This document shows positions 1 through 8,932 of a stretch of DNA of 64,000 nucleotides, piece by piece. The notes under the pieces are model-generated. The model worked only from the letters and a program-made list of their open reading frames with translations, was not told the origin of the DNA and did no database searches. Numbering within the stretch: position 1 is the first letter of the stretch; every line of letters starts with the position of its first letter. Source of the stretch: Shimia sp. CNT1-13L.2 (lineage in GTDB: Bacteria > Pseudomonadota > Alphaproteobacteria > Rhodobacterales > Rhodobacteraceae). A program made the position numbers and the translations under genes. Location: assembly GCF_024331145.1 (NCBI RefSeq), contig NZ_JANDJO010000007.1, positions 108,454 through 172,453 on the forward strand, read 5' to 3'.

Positions 1-108
1 GATGCACGGTACAGGCGTGTTTCTCGCAACGTCCGGCAGCCAGACCCGGGCTGCCAATTGCGTTCCGTCCGGCATGGGGATCCAGACGGTCTCGATCACC
101 TCGGTCAT
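1..108 (-). CDS. CocE/NonD (S15-type) hydrolase, N-terminal fragment at window edge
   Basis: Only the first 36 codons lie in the window; the gene continues past position 1. The start ATG at 108 overlaps the stop of the preceding ATPase gene (ATGA), so it is the last visible cistron of the peptide-importer operon. The N-terminus carries VWIPMPDGTQLAARVWLP. This closely matches CWIPMPDGTRLAARLWLP in the complete hydrolase at 6338-8320, so the two are paralogues. The family comprises alpha/beta serine hydrolases acting on esters or on proline/acyl-amino-acid bonds. The substrate is unknown, and no catalytic residues are visible in this fragment. Confidence 0.75.
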   Translation of the reverse strand, partial: MTEVIETVWIPMPDGTQLAARVWLPDVARNTPVPCI

Positions 109-1088
109 GAAACCTCCGCTTTGACGGGGGGGCTTGCCCCTTGCTCCAGTGGAAAGTGGCAGGCGACGCGGCGGTCACCCACATTGACGGCCTCGGGGGC
201 TTTGCGGCTGCACATCTCTTGCGCCCAGGGACAACGGGTATGGAATTCGCATCCCGAGGGGCGAGACAGAAGCGAAGGCACCTCGGCAGGCAGCGCGATC
301 CGGTTCTTGGCCTTGTCCGGATCGGGTTCGGGGTTGGCCGAAAGCAGGGCCGCGGAGTAGGGGTGCGCCGGAGCGGCAAACACTTCCTCGGTCGGGCCAC
401 TTTCGATAAAGCGGCCTAGATACATGACCGCCATCCGATCGGCCACGTGGTGCACCACATGCAGATTGTGAGTGATGATGATCATCGCCAGCCCAAGCCG
501 TTCGCGCAGGTCATTCAGAAGGTTCAGCACTTCACCCTGCACTGACACGTCCAGACCGGCTGTCGGTTCATCAGCAATCACCAACTTCGGATCCAGCGCG
601 ATCGCCCGTGCCACTCCGACGCGGCGGGCCTGACCGCCCGAAAGTTGGTGCGGGAAGCGGTCAGCGAAATCCATGTTCAGCCCAACGAGGGACAACAGAC
701 GCTCGGTCTCGGCCTTCATGTCTGCCTTGACGCCATGAATACGATACGCCTCGGTCACGAGGTCACCGACTTTCATGCGTGGCGATAATGAGCCGATCGG
801 GTCTTGGAACATCATCGACATGGTGCGGCGCAGAGGTTTCATTTCCCGCACGCCCAGCCCGTCGATACGTTGACCATCGAAGGTGACGGACCCGGCCGAA
901 ATCTGCTGCAGGCCATTGACCGCGCGGGCCAGTGTGGTCTTACCGCTGCCACTTTCGCCAACCAAGGCAAAGGTCTCACCAGCTTTGACATCAAAACTGA
1001 CACCGGCCACCCCCAGGAGCGCGCCACGGTTCAACATTGAGCCAACGGCGAATGAAACCTCCAGGTCTTTGACTTCGAGAATGGACAT
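105..1088 (-). CDS. Peptide-type ABC importer ATP-binding protein (DppF/OppF-like)
   Basis: A 327-aa ATPase powering the family-5 importer encoded upstream. The Walker A GESGSGKT is at about residues 44-51, the signature LSGGQ at 149-153 and Walker B LVIADEP at 169-175. The C-terminus has the cysteine-rich region (CEFHTRCPW) typical of oligopeptide/dipeptide ATPases. I chose ATG 1088, which overlaps the previous stop as TGATG and has GGAGG just upstream, rather than a start 24 bases earlier. It pairs with the second ATPase at 1088-2050 to form the usual two-ATPase complex on the cytoplasmic face. The substrate could be peptides, but family-5 systems also move nickel, glycosides and opines. 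Confidence 0.9.
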   Translation of the reverse strand: MSILEVKDLEVSFAVGSMLNRGALLGVAGVSFDVKAGETFALVGESGSGKTTLARAVNGLQQISAGSVTFDGQRIDGLGVREMKPLRRTMSMMFQDPIGSLSPRMKVGDLVTEAYRIHGVKADMKAETERLLSLVGLNMDFADRFPHQLSGGQARRVGVARAIALDPKLVIADEPTAGLDVSVQGEVLNLLNDLRERLGLAMIIITHNLHVVHHVADRMAVMYLGRFIESGPTEEVFAAPAHPYSAALLSANPEPDPDKAKNRIALPAEVPSLLSRPSGCEFHTRCPWAQEMCSRKAPEAVNVGDRRVACHFPLEQGASPPVKAEVS

Positions 1089-2050
1089 CAGCTTGCCTCC
1101 GCCAATACGCAACGTGCGATATGACCTTCTGCAACCTCGCGTTCGGGAGGCGTGCTACCGCAAGCCTCAACACCGCGGTCGCAGCGGTTCGCAAAGATGC
1201 ATCCCGCCGGGCGTCGTCGCAGGTCGGGAATTTCGCCCGGGATCGTGGGCAGAAGCCGCGTGCGTTCCGACTGGCGCGCAGGATCGCACTCCAAAAGCCG
1301 CGCAGTGTAGGGGTGGCTCGGGTTGTTGAACACCTGACGGACACTGCCGCGTTCCACCACTTCGCCCGCATACATCACCACCACGTCGTCGCAGAGTTCG
1401 GCGATCACGCCGAGGTGGTGCGAGATGAACAGGACAGAACAGCCGATCTCCTCTTGCAGGTCTTTCAAAAGTTCGATGGTGGTGACTTCGAGCGTGGCGT
1501 CCAGTGCTGTTGTCGGCTCGTCCGCTATCAACAGTGCAGGCTCCATCATCAGTGCCATGGCGATGGCGATCCGCTGTTTCATCCCGCCTGAGAACTCATG
1601 CGGGAAACGATCCAAGGCGTGCTCCGCATCGGGGATACGCACCATTTTCAGCATCTCGACAGAGCGTTGGTCCTTGTCCTTGGCACTGATCCCAAGCCGG
1701 TACTGGATGTTGCGCATCTGCTGGCCAACAGAAATCACCGGGTTCAATGCCCCCATCGGGTCCTGAAACACGGTTGAGATACGCGGGCCGCGCAAATCGC
1801 GCATGGTTTTGGCATCAAGGTTGGTCAGGTCGTGGCCTTCAAAGTCGATGCGCCCCTTTTCAATCCGTCCGTTGTCGGCCAAGAGGCCAAGGATCGAGTT
1901 GATCAGAGTGGATTTCCCACAGCCAGACTCGCCCACAATGCCAACGATACGCCGCTCGGGTACGTCAAAGCTGACGTCGCGCAGGGCGTGCAGGTCTCCG
2001 CTTTCAGTTGAAAACATGACGTTCAGGTCATTGATCGACAATACAGTCAT
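1088..2050 (-). CDS. Peptide-type ABC importer ATP-binding protein (DppD/OppD-like)
   Basis: A 320-aa nucleotide-binding subunit. Walker A GESGCGKST lies near residues 40-48, the signature FSGGMKQR near 153-160, and Walker B LLIADEPTTALD near 173-184. A C-terminal cysteine-containing segment (CIFANRCDRG) follows, as in OppD/DppD. The start overlaps the stop of the permease gene by four bases (ATGA), and its own stop overlaps the next ATPase by one base, so translation is probably coupled through the operon. It should act as a heterodimer with the ATPase at 105-1088. Confidence 0.9.
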   Translation of the reverse strand: MTVLSINDLNVMFSTESGDLHALRDVSFDVPERRIVGIVGESGCGKSTLINSILGLLADNGRIEKGRIDFEGHDLTNLDAKTMRDLRGPRISTVFQDPMGALNPVISVGQQMRNIQYRLGISAKDKDQRSVEMLKMVRIPDAEHALDRFPHEFSGGMKQRIAIAMALMMEPALLIADEPTTALDATLEVTTIELLKDLQEEIGCSVLFISHHLGVIAELCDDVVVMYAGEVVERGSVRQVFNNPSHPYTARLLECDPARQSERTRLLPTIPGEIPDLRRRPAGCIFANRCDRGVEACGSTPPEREVAEGHIARCVLAEAS

Positions 2051-2919
2051 CCCCGCCCCTTCAATCTTGGGTCAAACACGTCGCGCAGGGTTTCGCCGAG
2101 GAAGGTGAAGCCGAGCGTGGTGACAATAATGGGCAAGCCACCTGCAATGGCGATCCACGGCGTATCTCGGATCGCGGTAAAGCCATCGTTGAGGATAGCG
2201 CCCCAGCTTGGTGTCGGAGGGCGTACACCCAGCCCTAGGAAACTCATCCCCGCTTCGATGGCGATCACCACAGGAATGTCCATTGATGCCAGGATCAAGA
2301 GCGGACCGATGACATTCGGCATGACATGCACCCGCAGAATCCGCGCCGTGCTGGCCCCCATACTTTGGGCGGCGGTCACGAATTCAGACTCTTTCAGTGC
2401 CAGTGTCTGCGTACGAATGATCCGCGCATACCCCGGCACGTTGACGAGAACAACCACAACGACCACAGCCGTCAGAGAAGGGCCGAACAGTGTCACAAGC
2501 GCCAGGGCCAGCATGACCGTCGGAAAGCTCTTGATCGAGTCGAAAAGCAACAGCATCAAGTTATCGAGCCAACGCGGACCATACCCCGCAATCAGACCCA
2601 GCACGATACCGATGACCAGCGACGCCGCTGTCGAAAACAGGGCGACAGAAAGCGCAATGCGCCCGCCATGAAGCACCCTCGCAAACAGGTCGCGGCCCAA
2701 TTGGTCTGTGCCAAGAAGGTGGTCCCACGAAGGCCCAAGAAAGCGATCACGCGGTGAGATCTTGTTAGGTTCATGTGCGGCAAGGAGATCGGCAAAGATC
2801 GCACCGCCCACCATGAGTATGACAAGCACGATACCAAGCACCCCCAGCGGCTCGCGCAGGATGCGGCGCACTGCCAAAAGCCACTCGGGCTTGGGTTTAT
2901 CAGAAGCGACTGCGAACAC
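2047..2919 (-). CDS. ABC importer permease (DppC/OppC-like)
   Basis: A 290-aa inner-membrane permease with a short cytoplasmic N-terminus, a first hydrophobic segment at about residues 25-47, and a DppC-like extracytoplasmic stretch containing LGTDQLGRDLFARVLHGG. The EAA-type coupling loop (around ESEFVTAAQSMGAS) docks the ATPase. The chosen start is GTG at 2919, overlapping the end of the previous permease gene by about 20 bases; no better ATG precedes the first membrane segment. It forms the channel with the DppB-like subunit. Confidence 0.88.
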   Translation of the reverse strand: MFAVASDKPKPEWLLAVRRILREPLGVLGIVLVILMVGGAIFADLLAAHEPNKISPRDRFLGPSWDHLLGTDQLGRDLFARVLHGGRIALSVALFSTAASLVIGIVLGLIAGYGPRWLDNLMLLLFDSIKSFPTVMLALALVTLFGPSLTAVVVVVVLVNVPGYARIIRTQTLALKESEFVTAAQSMGASTARILRVHVMPNVIGPLLILASMDIPVVIAIEAGMSFLGLGVRPPTPSWGAILNDGFTAIRDTPWIAIAGGLPIIVTTLGFTFLGETLRDVFDPRLKGRG

Positions 2920-3844
2920 GGGGATCCAAAGCTCCTACAATCAGATCGGCGATCAGGTTCAAAAGGACAAACAGAACCGTCGTCACAAGAACCGCGCCGG
3001 TAACAAGCGGATAGTTGCGGGTCAGGATGGCGTCATAGACCAGCTTGCCCACTCCGGGACGGGCAAAGACAATCTCGGCGAATACGGCAGAGGACAGCAT
3101 CTGTCCGATACCAACCCCGAGGAGGGTCACCGTAGGCAGAATCGCGATGGTCAGGGCATAGCGATAGGTGATCATGCGTTCGGGCAGCCCAAAGGCGCGC
3201 GCTGTGCGGATGTGTTGTGCCTCAAGTACCTCGAGCATCGAGGCACGGACCATGCGTGCGATATAGCCAACCCACCCCAATCCAACGGCCAATGACGGCA
3301 GGATCAGGTGCGCCAGTTGATCGCTGAAATCACCCGGCTCCCCTGCCCCGATAGCAGGCAGCCAGCGCAGGCTTACAGCAAAGATCAAAAGCGCGTAGAT
3401 CGCGATCACGAAGGACGGCACGGCGATCACGGCAACAGACAGGATGCCGACGATGCGGTCGGCCATACTGCCACGTTTGACGGCCGCCCAGGCCCCAAGC
3501 GGGATACCCAGTGCCACCGACCAGCTGATACCGCCAGCAATCAGGACGAGCGTATAGGGCAGCTGCTCCATCACAACCTGCGCGACGGGCCGGTCAGACA
3601 GAACCTCGCGGCCCAGGTCGCCGGTCCAGGCTCCGCTGAAGAAATTCCAGAACTGCACCCACACGGGTTGGTCCAATCCCATCTTGACCCGCAAGGCCTC
3701 GCGCATGGCTTCCGTAGCGCGGGGACCGAGGGCAACAGCAGCCGGATCTCCGGGAATGAGGTAGATCATCGAGAACAGCATCAACATGGCCACCGACACG
3801 ATGACCACAGCCAATCCCAGACGTTTCAGGGTGTAATTCAACAT
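2900..3844 (-). CDS. ABC importer permease (DppB/OppB-like)
   Basis: A 314-aa permease starting MLNYTLKRLGLAVV, with an N-terminal membrane helix followed by the MIYLIPGDPA motif characteristic of DppB/OppB proteins. A coupling loop (MVRASMLEVLEAQHIRTARA) sits in the C-terminal half. It follows the binding-protein gene after a 46-base gap that holds a strong stem-loop. It combines with the DppC-like protein in the inner membrane. Confidence 0.9.
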   Translation of the reverse strand: MLNYTLKRLGLAVVIVSVAMLMLFSMIYLIPGDPAAVALGPRATEAMREALRVKMGLDQPVWVQFWNFFSGAWTGDLGREVLSDRPVAQVVMEQLPYTLVLIAGGISWSVALGIPLGAWAAVKRGSMADRIVGILSVAVIAVPSFVIAIYALLIFAVSLRWLPAIGAGEPGDFSDQLAHLILPSLAVGLGWVGYIARMVRASMLEVLEAQHIRTARAFGLPERMITYRYALTIAILPTVTLLGVGIGQMLSSAVFAEIVFARPGVGKLVYDAILTRNYPLVTGAVLVTTVLFVLLNLIADLIVGALDPRVRSRF

Positions 3845-3856
3845 CAGATATCAGGC

Positions 3857-3879
3857 GGTCCCGGGAAAACCCCGGGACC
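3857..3879 (-). other. Intercistronic stem-loop between binding-protein and permease genes
   Basis: The sequence shows GGTCCCGGG (3857-3865), a 5-base loop, and CCCGGGACC (3871-3879): a perfect 9-bp GC-rich hairpin. There is no following T run on the minus strand, so it is unlikely to be an efficient terminator. Such hairpins after a binding-protein gene usually stabilise the upstream mRNA or cause partial read-through, giving more binding protein than permease (inference). Confidence 0.7.
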
Positions 3880-3890
3880 ACTCCTCTCAT

Positions 3891-5447
3891 TTACGCAGGC
3901 TTGAATTCAGAGTAGAGAGACTCTCCATTCGGCTTCAAACCCGGCTGGATCGTGTCGCGGTGGATGGCACCCACCACTTCGTGAGTGAGGAACACGTAGC
4001 AACCGCTTTCATCCATGAGACCCTGCATCTTCTTGTAGATCTCGTCGCGCTTGGCTTCATCGCTTTCGGCCAGGCCTTCGTCATGCAGCGCCTTGTACTC
4101 GGCGTTATCGAAACGCTCCCAGTTCCAGACACCAACCTGTTCGGGCGTGAACCAGACTGTCGCCCAACTCGGGTCAGGCTGCATCGAGAAGCGGCTCAGA
4201 ACCAGTTGCAGGTCCATGAAGTAGTCACCGTCCTTCGAGCCAAGCGTCCAGAACGTACCTGAGTCGTTCTGCTTGATCTCACAATTGATACCCACTTCAG
4301 CCAGGTTCGCCTGGATGACTTGCGCCGCAGTCAGACGTTCGGTCTGGTTCAGGATGTCCAGTGTCACATTGAGACCCGTGGCGCCCGCCTCTTCCAGAAG
4401 AGCACGCGCTTTGGCCGGGTCATAATCGTAGGTGACAGCGTCACGCGACCCAGGCAGGCCCGGCGCAATGATTCCGTTGCCGACACCTGCGGCTCCGAAA
4501 TAGGCCGCATCCACAACGGTCGGCCGATCAATGGCATGCTGGATTGCGCGGCGGATGCGCACGTCTTTCAGTGCTTCGTTGTCCTGGTTGATGCCCAGCC
4601 AGACATAGGCAAGCGACGGTTTTTCGAGGACAACCGAGTTGGCCGGTGGGTTTTCCTTGAGACGCGGCAGAGAGGAAACCGATGTCCAAGTATAGTCCAG
4701 ATCGCCCGCTTCAAAACCGCGCTCGGCCGTGGCAGGGTCTTCGATCGGGATGATGTGGATTTCTTCGAACCCACCCGGTTCATGCGCCCAATCAGGATTG
4801 CGCTTGAGTACGGTTTTCTGCTTGGGCTGCCAGTCGGCCAGCAGGTACTGACCCGATTGTGCGACCGGCTTGGTGGTGATCTTGTCACCAAGTTCTTCCA
4901 TCGCCTTCTTGGACAGAATGCACGAAGCCGGTGTCGGCAGCGTGGTGGTCCAAAGCGGCACGAACTTGCTCTTGAGGTGGATCAGGCCAGAGAGCTTGTC
5001 CTTGACTTCAACCTCTTTCAAGGCTGCCCAGTCCCCCGCATAAGGGCTCTCATTGGCAGGATCCGCCATACGTTCGATCGAGAATTTCACGTCCTCGGCG
5101 GTCATCTGGCCATAGCCATCGGTAAAGCCGATGTTGTCTCTCAGCTTGAAGGCAACGGTCAGATCGTCAAGCTGTTCGATACTGTCCGCGGCGATGGCTT
5201 TCCAACCCCATGTATCGCCCGCCTGTGGGATTACCAGCGGAGCAAAGATCGAGCGGATGATGTCATCTTCGGGCAGTGACAACCGGTAAGCGGGGTCAAG
5301 AACTTGCAAGTCGGAATAAGACCGCACCGTCAGAATTTTGCCGTCTGCACTCAGAGCCATCCTTGGCAGCGCCATGGATGCAGCCCCAAAGGCCCCTGCC
5401 GCGGCCAAGAATGACCGCCTTGAAAGATGTGAGAAGTCGTTCGTCAT
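3891..5447 (-). CDS. Family-5 extracellular solute-binding protein (Tat-exported)
   Basis: A 518-aa periplasmic receptor, about the usual size for SBP family 5 (DppA/OppA-like). The N-terminus SRRSFLAAAGAFGAA is a twin-arginine signal with a hydrophobic core, so export by Tat is likely. The mature region has family-5 features such as LTVAFKLRDNIGFTDG and LKDVRIRRAIQHAIDR. It is the first gene of the importer operon and lies 39 bases downstream of the XRE-cupin regulator gene on the same strand. The ligand cannot be read from sequence. The linked CocE-type hydrolases suggest an ester or amide-bonded compound or peptide. Confidence 0.9.
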   Translation of the reverse strand: MTNDFSHLSRRSFLAAAGAFGAASMALPRMALSADGKILTVRSYSDLQVLDPAYRLSLPEDDIIRSIFAPLVIPQAGDTWGWKAIAADSIEQLDDLTVAFKLRDNIGFTDGYGQMTAEDVKFSIERMADPANESPYAGDWAALKEVEVKDKLSGLIHLKSKFVPLWTTTLPTPASCILSKKAMEELGDKITTKPVAQSGQYLLADWQPKQKTVLKRNPDWAHEPGGFEEIHIIPIEDPATAERGFEAGDLDYTWTSVSSLPRLKENPPANSVVLEKPSLAYVWLGINQDNEALKDVRIRRAIQHAIDRPTVVDAAYFGAAGVGNGIIAPGLPGSRDAVTYDYDPAKARALLEEAGATGLNVTLDILNQTERLTAAQVIQANLAEVGINCEIKQNDSGTFWTLGSKDGDYFMDLQLVLSRFSMQPDPSWATVWFTPEQVGVWNWERFDNAEYKALHDEGLAESDEAKRDEIYKKMQGLMDESGCYVFLTHEVVGAIHRDTIQPGLKPNGESLYSEFKPA

Positions 5448-5486
5448 GTGGGTGTCTCCCTGTCTAGAGCTTGTTTTGGCTAATTT

Positions 5487-6176
5487 TTATTTTGGTTGCC
5501 TTTGGTCCCCGGGTTCATCAGCTCGCTTATCGGCGATGACCTCCTTGGGAATGATGACCGGGCCATTTGCCCAGATTAGACGGGTGATAGAATCCGTCAT
5601 GTTTCGCATGTCGTGAATGACCGACGCGGGGAAACTGTAGCTGTCTCCTTGCCGCAATGTGATCTGTTCTTCACCGATCAGAAGCTCCAGCTCACCTTGC
5701 AGGATATACCCGTGAAGTTCGCCGCCGTGTTTGTAAAACTGATCGGGAATTTTCGAGGACCTTGGCTCATAGTCTGCAATCCCCATGCAAAAGCTGCCAC
5801 CAATGGAGCTCGACAACAGCGCGTCTGAATAACCCGCTTCCTCGACCGTCTCGCCATAGAGAACGTTCATATTGCGACGGTTCTTCTTGCGAACAACATA
5901 TGCCTGCTCCATCGGACCTGCTCCGGGCCGCCGCGCAAAAAACCAGTCGGAAGAAACTCCCAACGCTTCTGCAATGCGCTCAACCACGTCGATTGAAGGT
6001 TTGGATGAGCCACGCTCGATAGCGCTCAGGTGGCTGAGCGAGACACCGCTTGCATGGGCGACCTCCTTGAGGGTCATCTGCCGCGCTCTACGCAACTGGC
6101 GTACTTCCGAGCCGAAAGACACCAGACTGTCTGTCGTGGCCGGCTTCGAGGGATCGAACTTTGAAGGTGCGCCCAT
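5487..6176 (-). CDS. XRE-family transcriptional regulator with cupin sensor domain
   Basis: A 229-aa protein. A helix-turn-helix lies near residues 20-75 (RRARQMTLKEVAHASGVSLS, then SAIERG) and a cupin sensor near 150-220 (HGGELHGYILQGELELL and RQGDSYSFPASVIH). Members of this class usually bind a small molecule through the cupin and regulate a neighbouring catabolic or transport operon. I prefer ATG 6176 (MGAPSK) over a start 17 codons earlier, because the earlier one extends into the AT-rich divergent promoter region. It is co-oriented with the importer operon and divergent from the CocE hydrolase, so it probably controls both (inference). Confidence 0.85.
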   Translation of the reverse strand: MGAPSKFDPSKPATTDSLVSFGSEVRQLRRARQMTLKEVAHASGVSLSHLSAIERGSSKPSIDVVERIAEALGVSSDWFFARRPGAGPMEQAYVVRKKNRRNMNVLYGETVEEAGYSDALLSSSIGGSFCMGIADYEPRSSKIPDQFYKHGGELHGYILQGELELLIGEEQITLRQGDSYSFPASVIHDMRNMTDSITRLIWANGPVIIPKEVIADKRADEPGDQRQPK

Positions 6177-6241
6177 CAGTGTGATTCTTTGACCAGAGTG
6201 TTTTTCATGCCGGAAATACTGCCACAAAATTTTCGTTTGAG

Positions 6242-6264
6242 AAGAATTTTCTTGTGAAATTCTT
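6242..6264. promoter_or_regulatory. Candidate operator in XRE-cupin / CocE divergent promoter region
   Basis: AAGAATTT (6242-6249), seven bases, then AAATTCTT (6257-6264) form a perfect 8-bp inverted repeat inside the AT-rich 160-bp gap between the divergent starts 6176 and 6338. Related blocks (CAAAATTTTCG and TTTTAGAAAATAA) flank it. The position suits a binding site for the XRE-cupin regulator. The assignment is inference. Confidence 0.4.
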
Positions 6265-6337
6265 TTTAGAAAATAATCTCAGATACACATTCCATTGCGG
6301 AAAGCGAAAACGCAGACTGCGCAACCATCGGAAAAAA

Positions 6338-8320
6338 ATGACGAAAACCGCCTCCCCCGCTGCGATTCAGGAAATCGAACATTGCTGGATTCCAATGCCC
6401 GACGGCACGCGTCTTGCTGCGCGGCTCTGGCTTCCCGAAGGCGAACCAAAGCCCGCGATTCTGGAATATATCCCCTATCGCAAGCGCGACATGGTGCGCG
6501 CACGGGATGAACGAAACCACCCGTACTTTGCCCAGAATGGCTACGCCAGCCTGCGGGTCGACATGCGTGGATCGGGTGACAGCGAAGGCGTAATGCCGGA
6601 CATGTACGACGCCAACGAACTCGATGATGCGCGCTGCGTTATCGAGTGGATTGCCAGTCAACCATGGTGCAATGGGCGCGTTGGAATGTTCGGCACATCC
6701 TGGGGGGGAACTGCCAGCCTACAAGCCGCCGTGAATGCACCCGGCCCGCTCAAGGCCGTGCTGGCAAACTGCGCCACAATTGATCGGTTCGAAGACGACA
6801 TTCATTGGATGGGCGGCTGCCTATTGACGGATAGCCTTGAATGGGGGGCAACTCTGCCGGCTATCCTTGCCTCGCCGCCGGACAGCGCAACAGTGGGCGA
6901 TGAATGGATGGCCATGTGGCAAGCCCGCTTGAAGGACATCTCCTTCCCCTTTGAAAACTGGGCAAAGCACAATCGACGCGGTGACTACTGGCGTCATGGC
7001 TCCGTAAGATTCCAGGCTGATCGCCTGACGTGTCCAGTGCTGACCATCGGGGGCTGGGCGGACCGTTATTCGAACTCGGTCATGCGCCTGGTCCAGTCAC
7101 GGCCCGATCTGTGCAAGGGAATCGTCGGACCATGGGGGCACCACTATCCCGATCACGGAGAGCCCGGCCCCGGCATAAGCTTCCAAGACGTGGCGCTTAA
7201 GTGGTGGGATCATTGGCTGAAATCAGATGCCCCGGCCGAGTCCACATGGCCATCTCTGCAAGTGTGGCGACGCGAGTTTGACGTGCCCCAAGATCGCCTG
7301 ACGATGCGCAATGGAACATGGGTCATGTCATCAACCGCGACCGGGTCCAAAGACACCCAGTTGTGTCTTGGAGAAAGCATGCTGTCGCCCTCTCCAACCG
7401 TCGAAGCCAAATCCATGGCCATCCCCTTTGATCTGCGTCACGGAGAATGTGCTGGCGACACCGGATACTTTGGTCGCACGGGTGGATTGCCGCTGGATCA
7501 GACACCCGACGACGAACGCGCATTGTGTTTCGACACCGAACAGCTTGATCAAGACCTTGATCTCTTCGGTCACGCGACACTTACGCTAGATCTGGAGATC
7601 GACAGTTTTCCCGCCCAACTGGCCTGCCGACTGTGCGAAGTTTCGCCCGATGGACGTTCCAATCTGGTAACCCGCACTGTGCTGGCACTTGAACTGGATG
7701 AAACACTTGACGGTTCACGAACTATCAAGCCCGGTGAACCGTGCCGTTACCGCATCGAATTCCCGACAACTGCCTATCGCTTCCAAGCCGGGAACCGTCT
7801 CCGACTGGCATTGGCAAGTTCGTATTGGCCACTTGTCTGGCCGACGACCCACGCTCCGCGACTGCGGTTGCTTCCTGCAAAGGCAACGCTCTCGCTGCCG
7901 GCAATGCCTGAAGATGCTAAAGCGTCGCCCACCCCATTTCCCCCAGCCAAAGATCTGCCCGCCGTCAAACGCAGCGCCTTCATTTCAGACGGCCCATTGA
8001 CGCGTATAGCACCAAATCAGCAGGAAGAGACGGTTCATATAGGCTGGCATCAGCCCAACTTGACCATGAAATTCGAAAATATTGATCTCGATTTTTCCTA
8101 TGAAACCAACGCCGACTACAGGATCGTAGCCAACGATCCCACCTCGGCGGATTGTGTCATCCAAGTCAGGTTCAACATTCGTCGTTCGGATGGCAGCGCC
8201 ACGGTTGCCAGTCGCATTCATGCCTCGGGCAAACCCGATGGTTTCTCAGTCAAATCCGTTCTCTCCGCAACATGGAATGACCAACGTCTTCTGGACACGT
8301 CCACCGAATTCACGTCCTGA
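6338..8320 (+). CDS. CocE/NonD family alpha/beta hydrolase (S15-type peptidase/esterase)
   Basis: A 660-aa cytoplasmic hydrolase with no signal peptide. The N-terminal alpha/beta domain has nucleophile Ser121 in GMFGTSWGG, a likely acid Asp242 in GGWADRY and catalytic His268 or His269 in GPWGHHY. The C-terminal half is the jelly-roll-like domain of X-Pro dipeptidyl-peptidase/cocaine-esterase-type enzymes. The start at 6338 follows GGAAAA and matches the paralogue fragment at 1-108 in register; an in-frame upstream start adds 28 basic residues without family resemblance. It is divergent from the XRE-cupin gene. It probably hydrolyses the compound imported by the adjacent ABC system; the exact bond is unknown. 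Confidence 0.85.
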   Translation: MTKTASPAAIQEIEHCWIPMPDGTRLAARLWLPEGEPKPAILEYIPYRKRDMVRARDERNHPYFAQNGYASLRVDMRGSGDSEGVMPDMYDANELDDARCVIEWIASQPWCNGRVGMFGTSWGGTASLQAAVNAPGPLKAVLANCATIDRFEDDIHWMGGCLLTDSLEWGATLPAILASPPDSATVGDEWMAMWQARLKDISFPFENWAKHNRRGDYWRHGSVRFQADRLTCPVLTIGGWADRYSNSVMRLVQSRPDLCKGIVGPWGHHYPDHGEPGPGISFQDVALKWWDHWLKSDAPAESTWPSLQVWRREFDVPQDRLTMRNGTWVMSSTATGSKDTQLCLGESMLSPSPTVEAKSMAIPFDLRHGECAGDTGYFGRTGGLPLDQTPDDERALCFDTEQLDQDLDLFGHATLTLDLEIDSFPAQLACRLCEVSPDGRSNLVTRTVLALELDETLDGSRTIKPGEPCRYRIEFPTTAYRFQAGNRLRLALASSYWPLVWPTTHAPRLRLLPAKATLSLPAMPEDAKASPTPFPPAKDLPAVKRSAFISDGPLTRIAPNQQEETVHIGWHQPNLTMKFENIDLDFSYETNADYRIVANDPTSADCVIQVRFNIRRSDGSATVASRIHASGKPDGFSVKSVLSATWNDQRLLDTSTEFTS

Positions 8321-8381
8321 CACATTGTGCGCCACCCGGACACGGCGCAAGCATTTTGAGTTTTTGGCAAAAGACGCAATA

Positions 8382-8759
8382 TCAGTAACCTTCTTGCAGC
8401 ACAAAGTTAAATGGATTTGCGACATGATCACGTTCAAAGGTGGTGCCATCCATCTCCGAACGTGTCGCATCTGGACGCATTACGCGTCGATCAAGCAAGG
8501 GTAGCCCTCGCCGGACAAAGCGAAACCTTCGGAACCGAAAACCTGTGGAAGCACCATCTTGGCATAGGCGCCACCTGCGGAACCAGCCACCGCCTTTTCC
8601 CGCGGGGGAACAGTCGTGCTGGGTCATATGAACGGCCTCGTCCGGCTCGGCCCGTCCGCCAAACCGGCCATAAACGTCAGAAACGGAGCAGGCGCAGCGC
8701 CGATAATGTCAATGGTGGGCCAATCAATGTCATGCAACTCATCAGCATCGAACCGGTGT
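8382..8759 (-). pseudogene. Decayed coding remnants of unknown family
   Basis: Reading from 8759 on the minus strand gives a protein-like stretch (DADELHDIDWPTIDIIGA...) interrupted by one in-frame TGA. It then resumes in the same frame (AVAGSAGGAYAKMVLPQVFG) and ends at TAA 8480-8482. That stop overlaps an ATG (TAATG) opening a 32-codon frame that ends at 8382. The regular composition and the coupled-gene junction suggest a former operon end damaged by mutation or deletion. I do not recognise the family. Confidence 0.3.
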
Positions 8760-8766
8760 AATCAAT

Positions 8767-8801
8767 AACAAAGCTCTTAGTAAAAGCCCCCTAGCTTTGT
8801 T
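8767..8801. repeat. 9-bp inverted repeat
   Basis: AACAAAGCT (8767-8775) and AGCTTTGTT (8793-8801) are perfect inverted copies separated by 17 bases, extendable by one T-A pair. It could be an operator, a weak transcript end for flanking remnants, or an end of a lost element. The sequence does not decide. Confidence 0.4.
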
Positions 8802-8932
8802 AGTGAAGCCAGCTTTCAACATTGCACAGGGAAATATGACGCCGGAGATGAGGCTTGACTGAATTCAGTAAAGCTCAAACACTTGAAAGATCCTACAATT
8901 GAAGCCCCATTATCCAATATTCGGTGCGCACC

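Larger units (their letters stand above)
8321..8932. other. Gene-poor 600-bp stretch
   Basis: No intact gene is supported between the CocE hydrolase and the RTX lipase. The part at 8382-8759 contains decayed coding frames on the minus strand (separate entry), and 8767-8801 holds an inverted repeat. The last 130 bases before the lipase are AT-rich and probably contain its promoter, but I see no clear ribosome-binding site. Confidence 0.5.
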
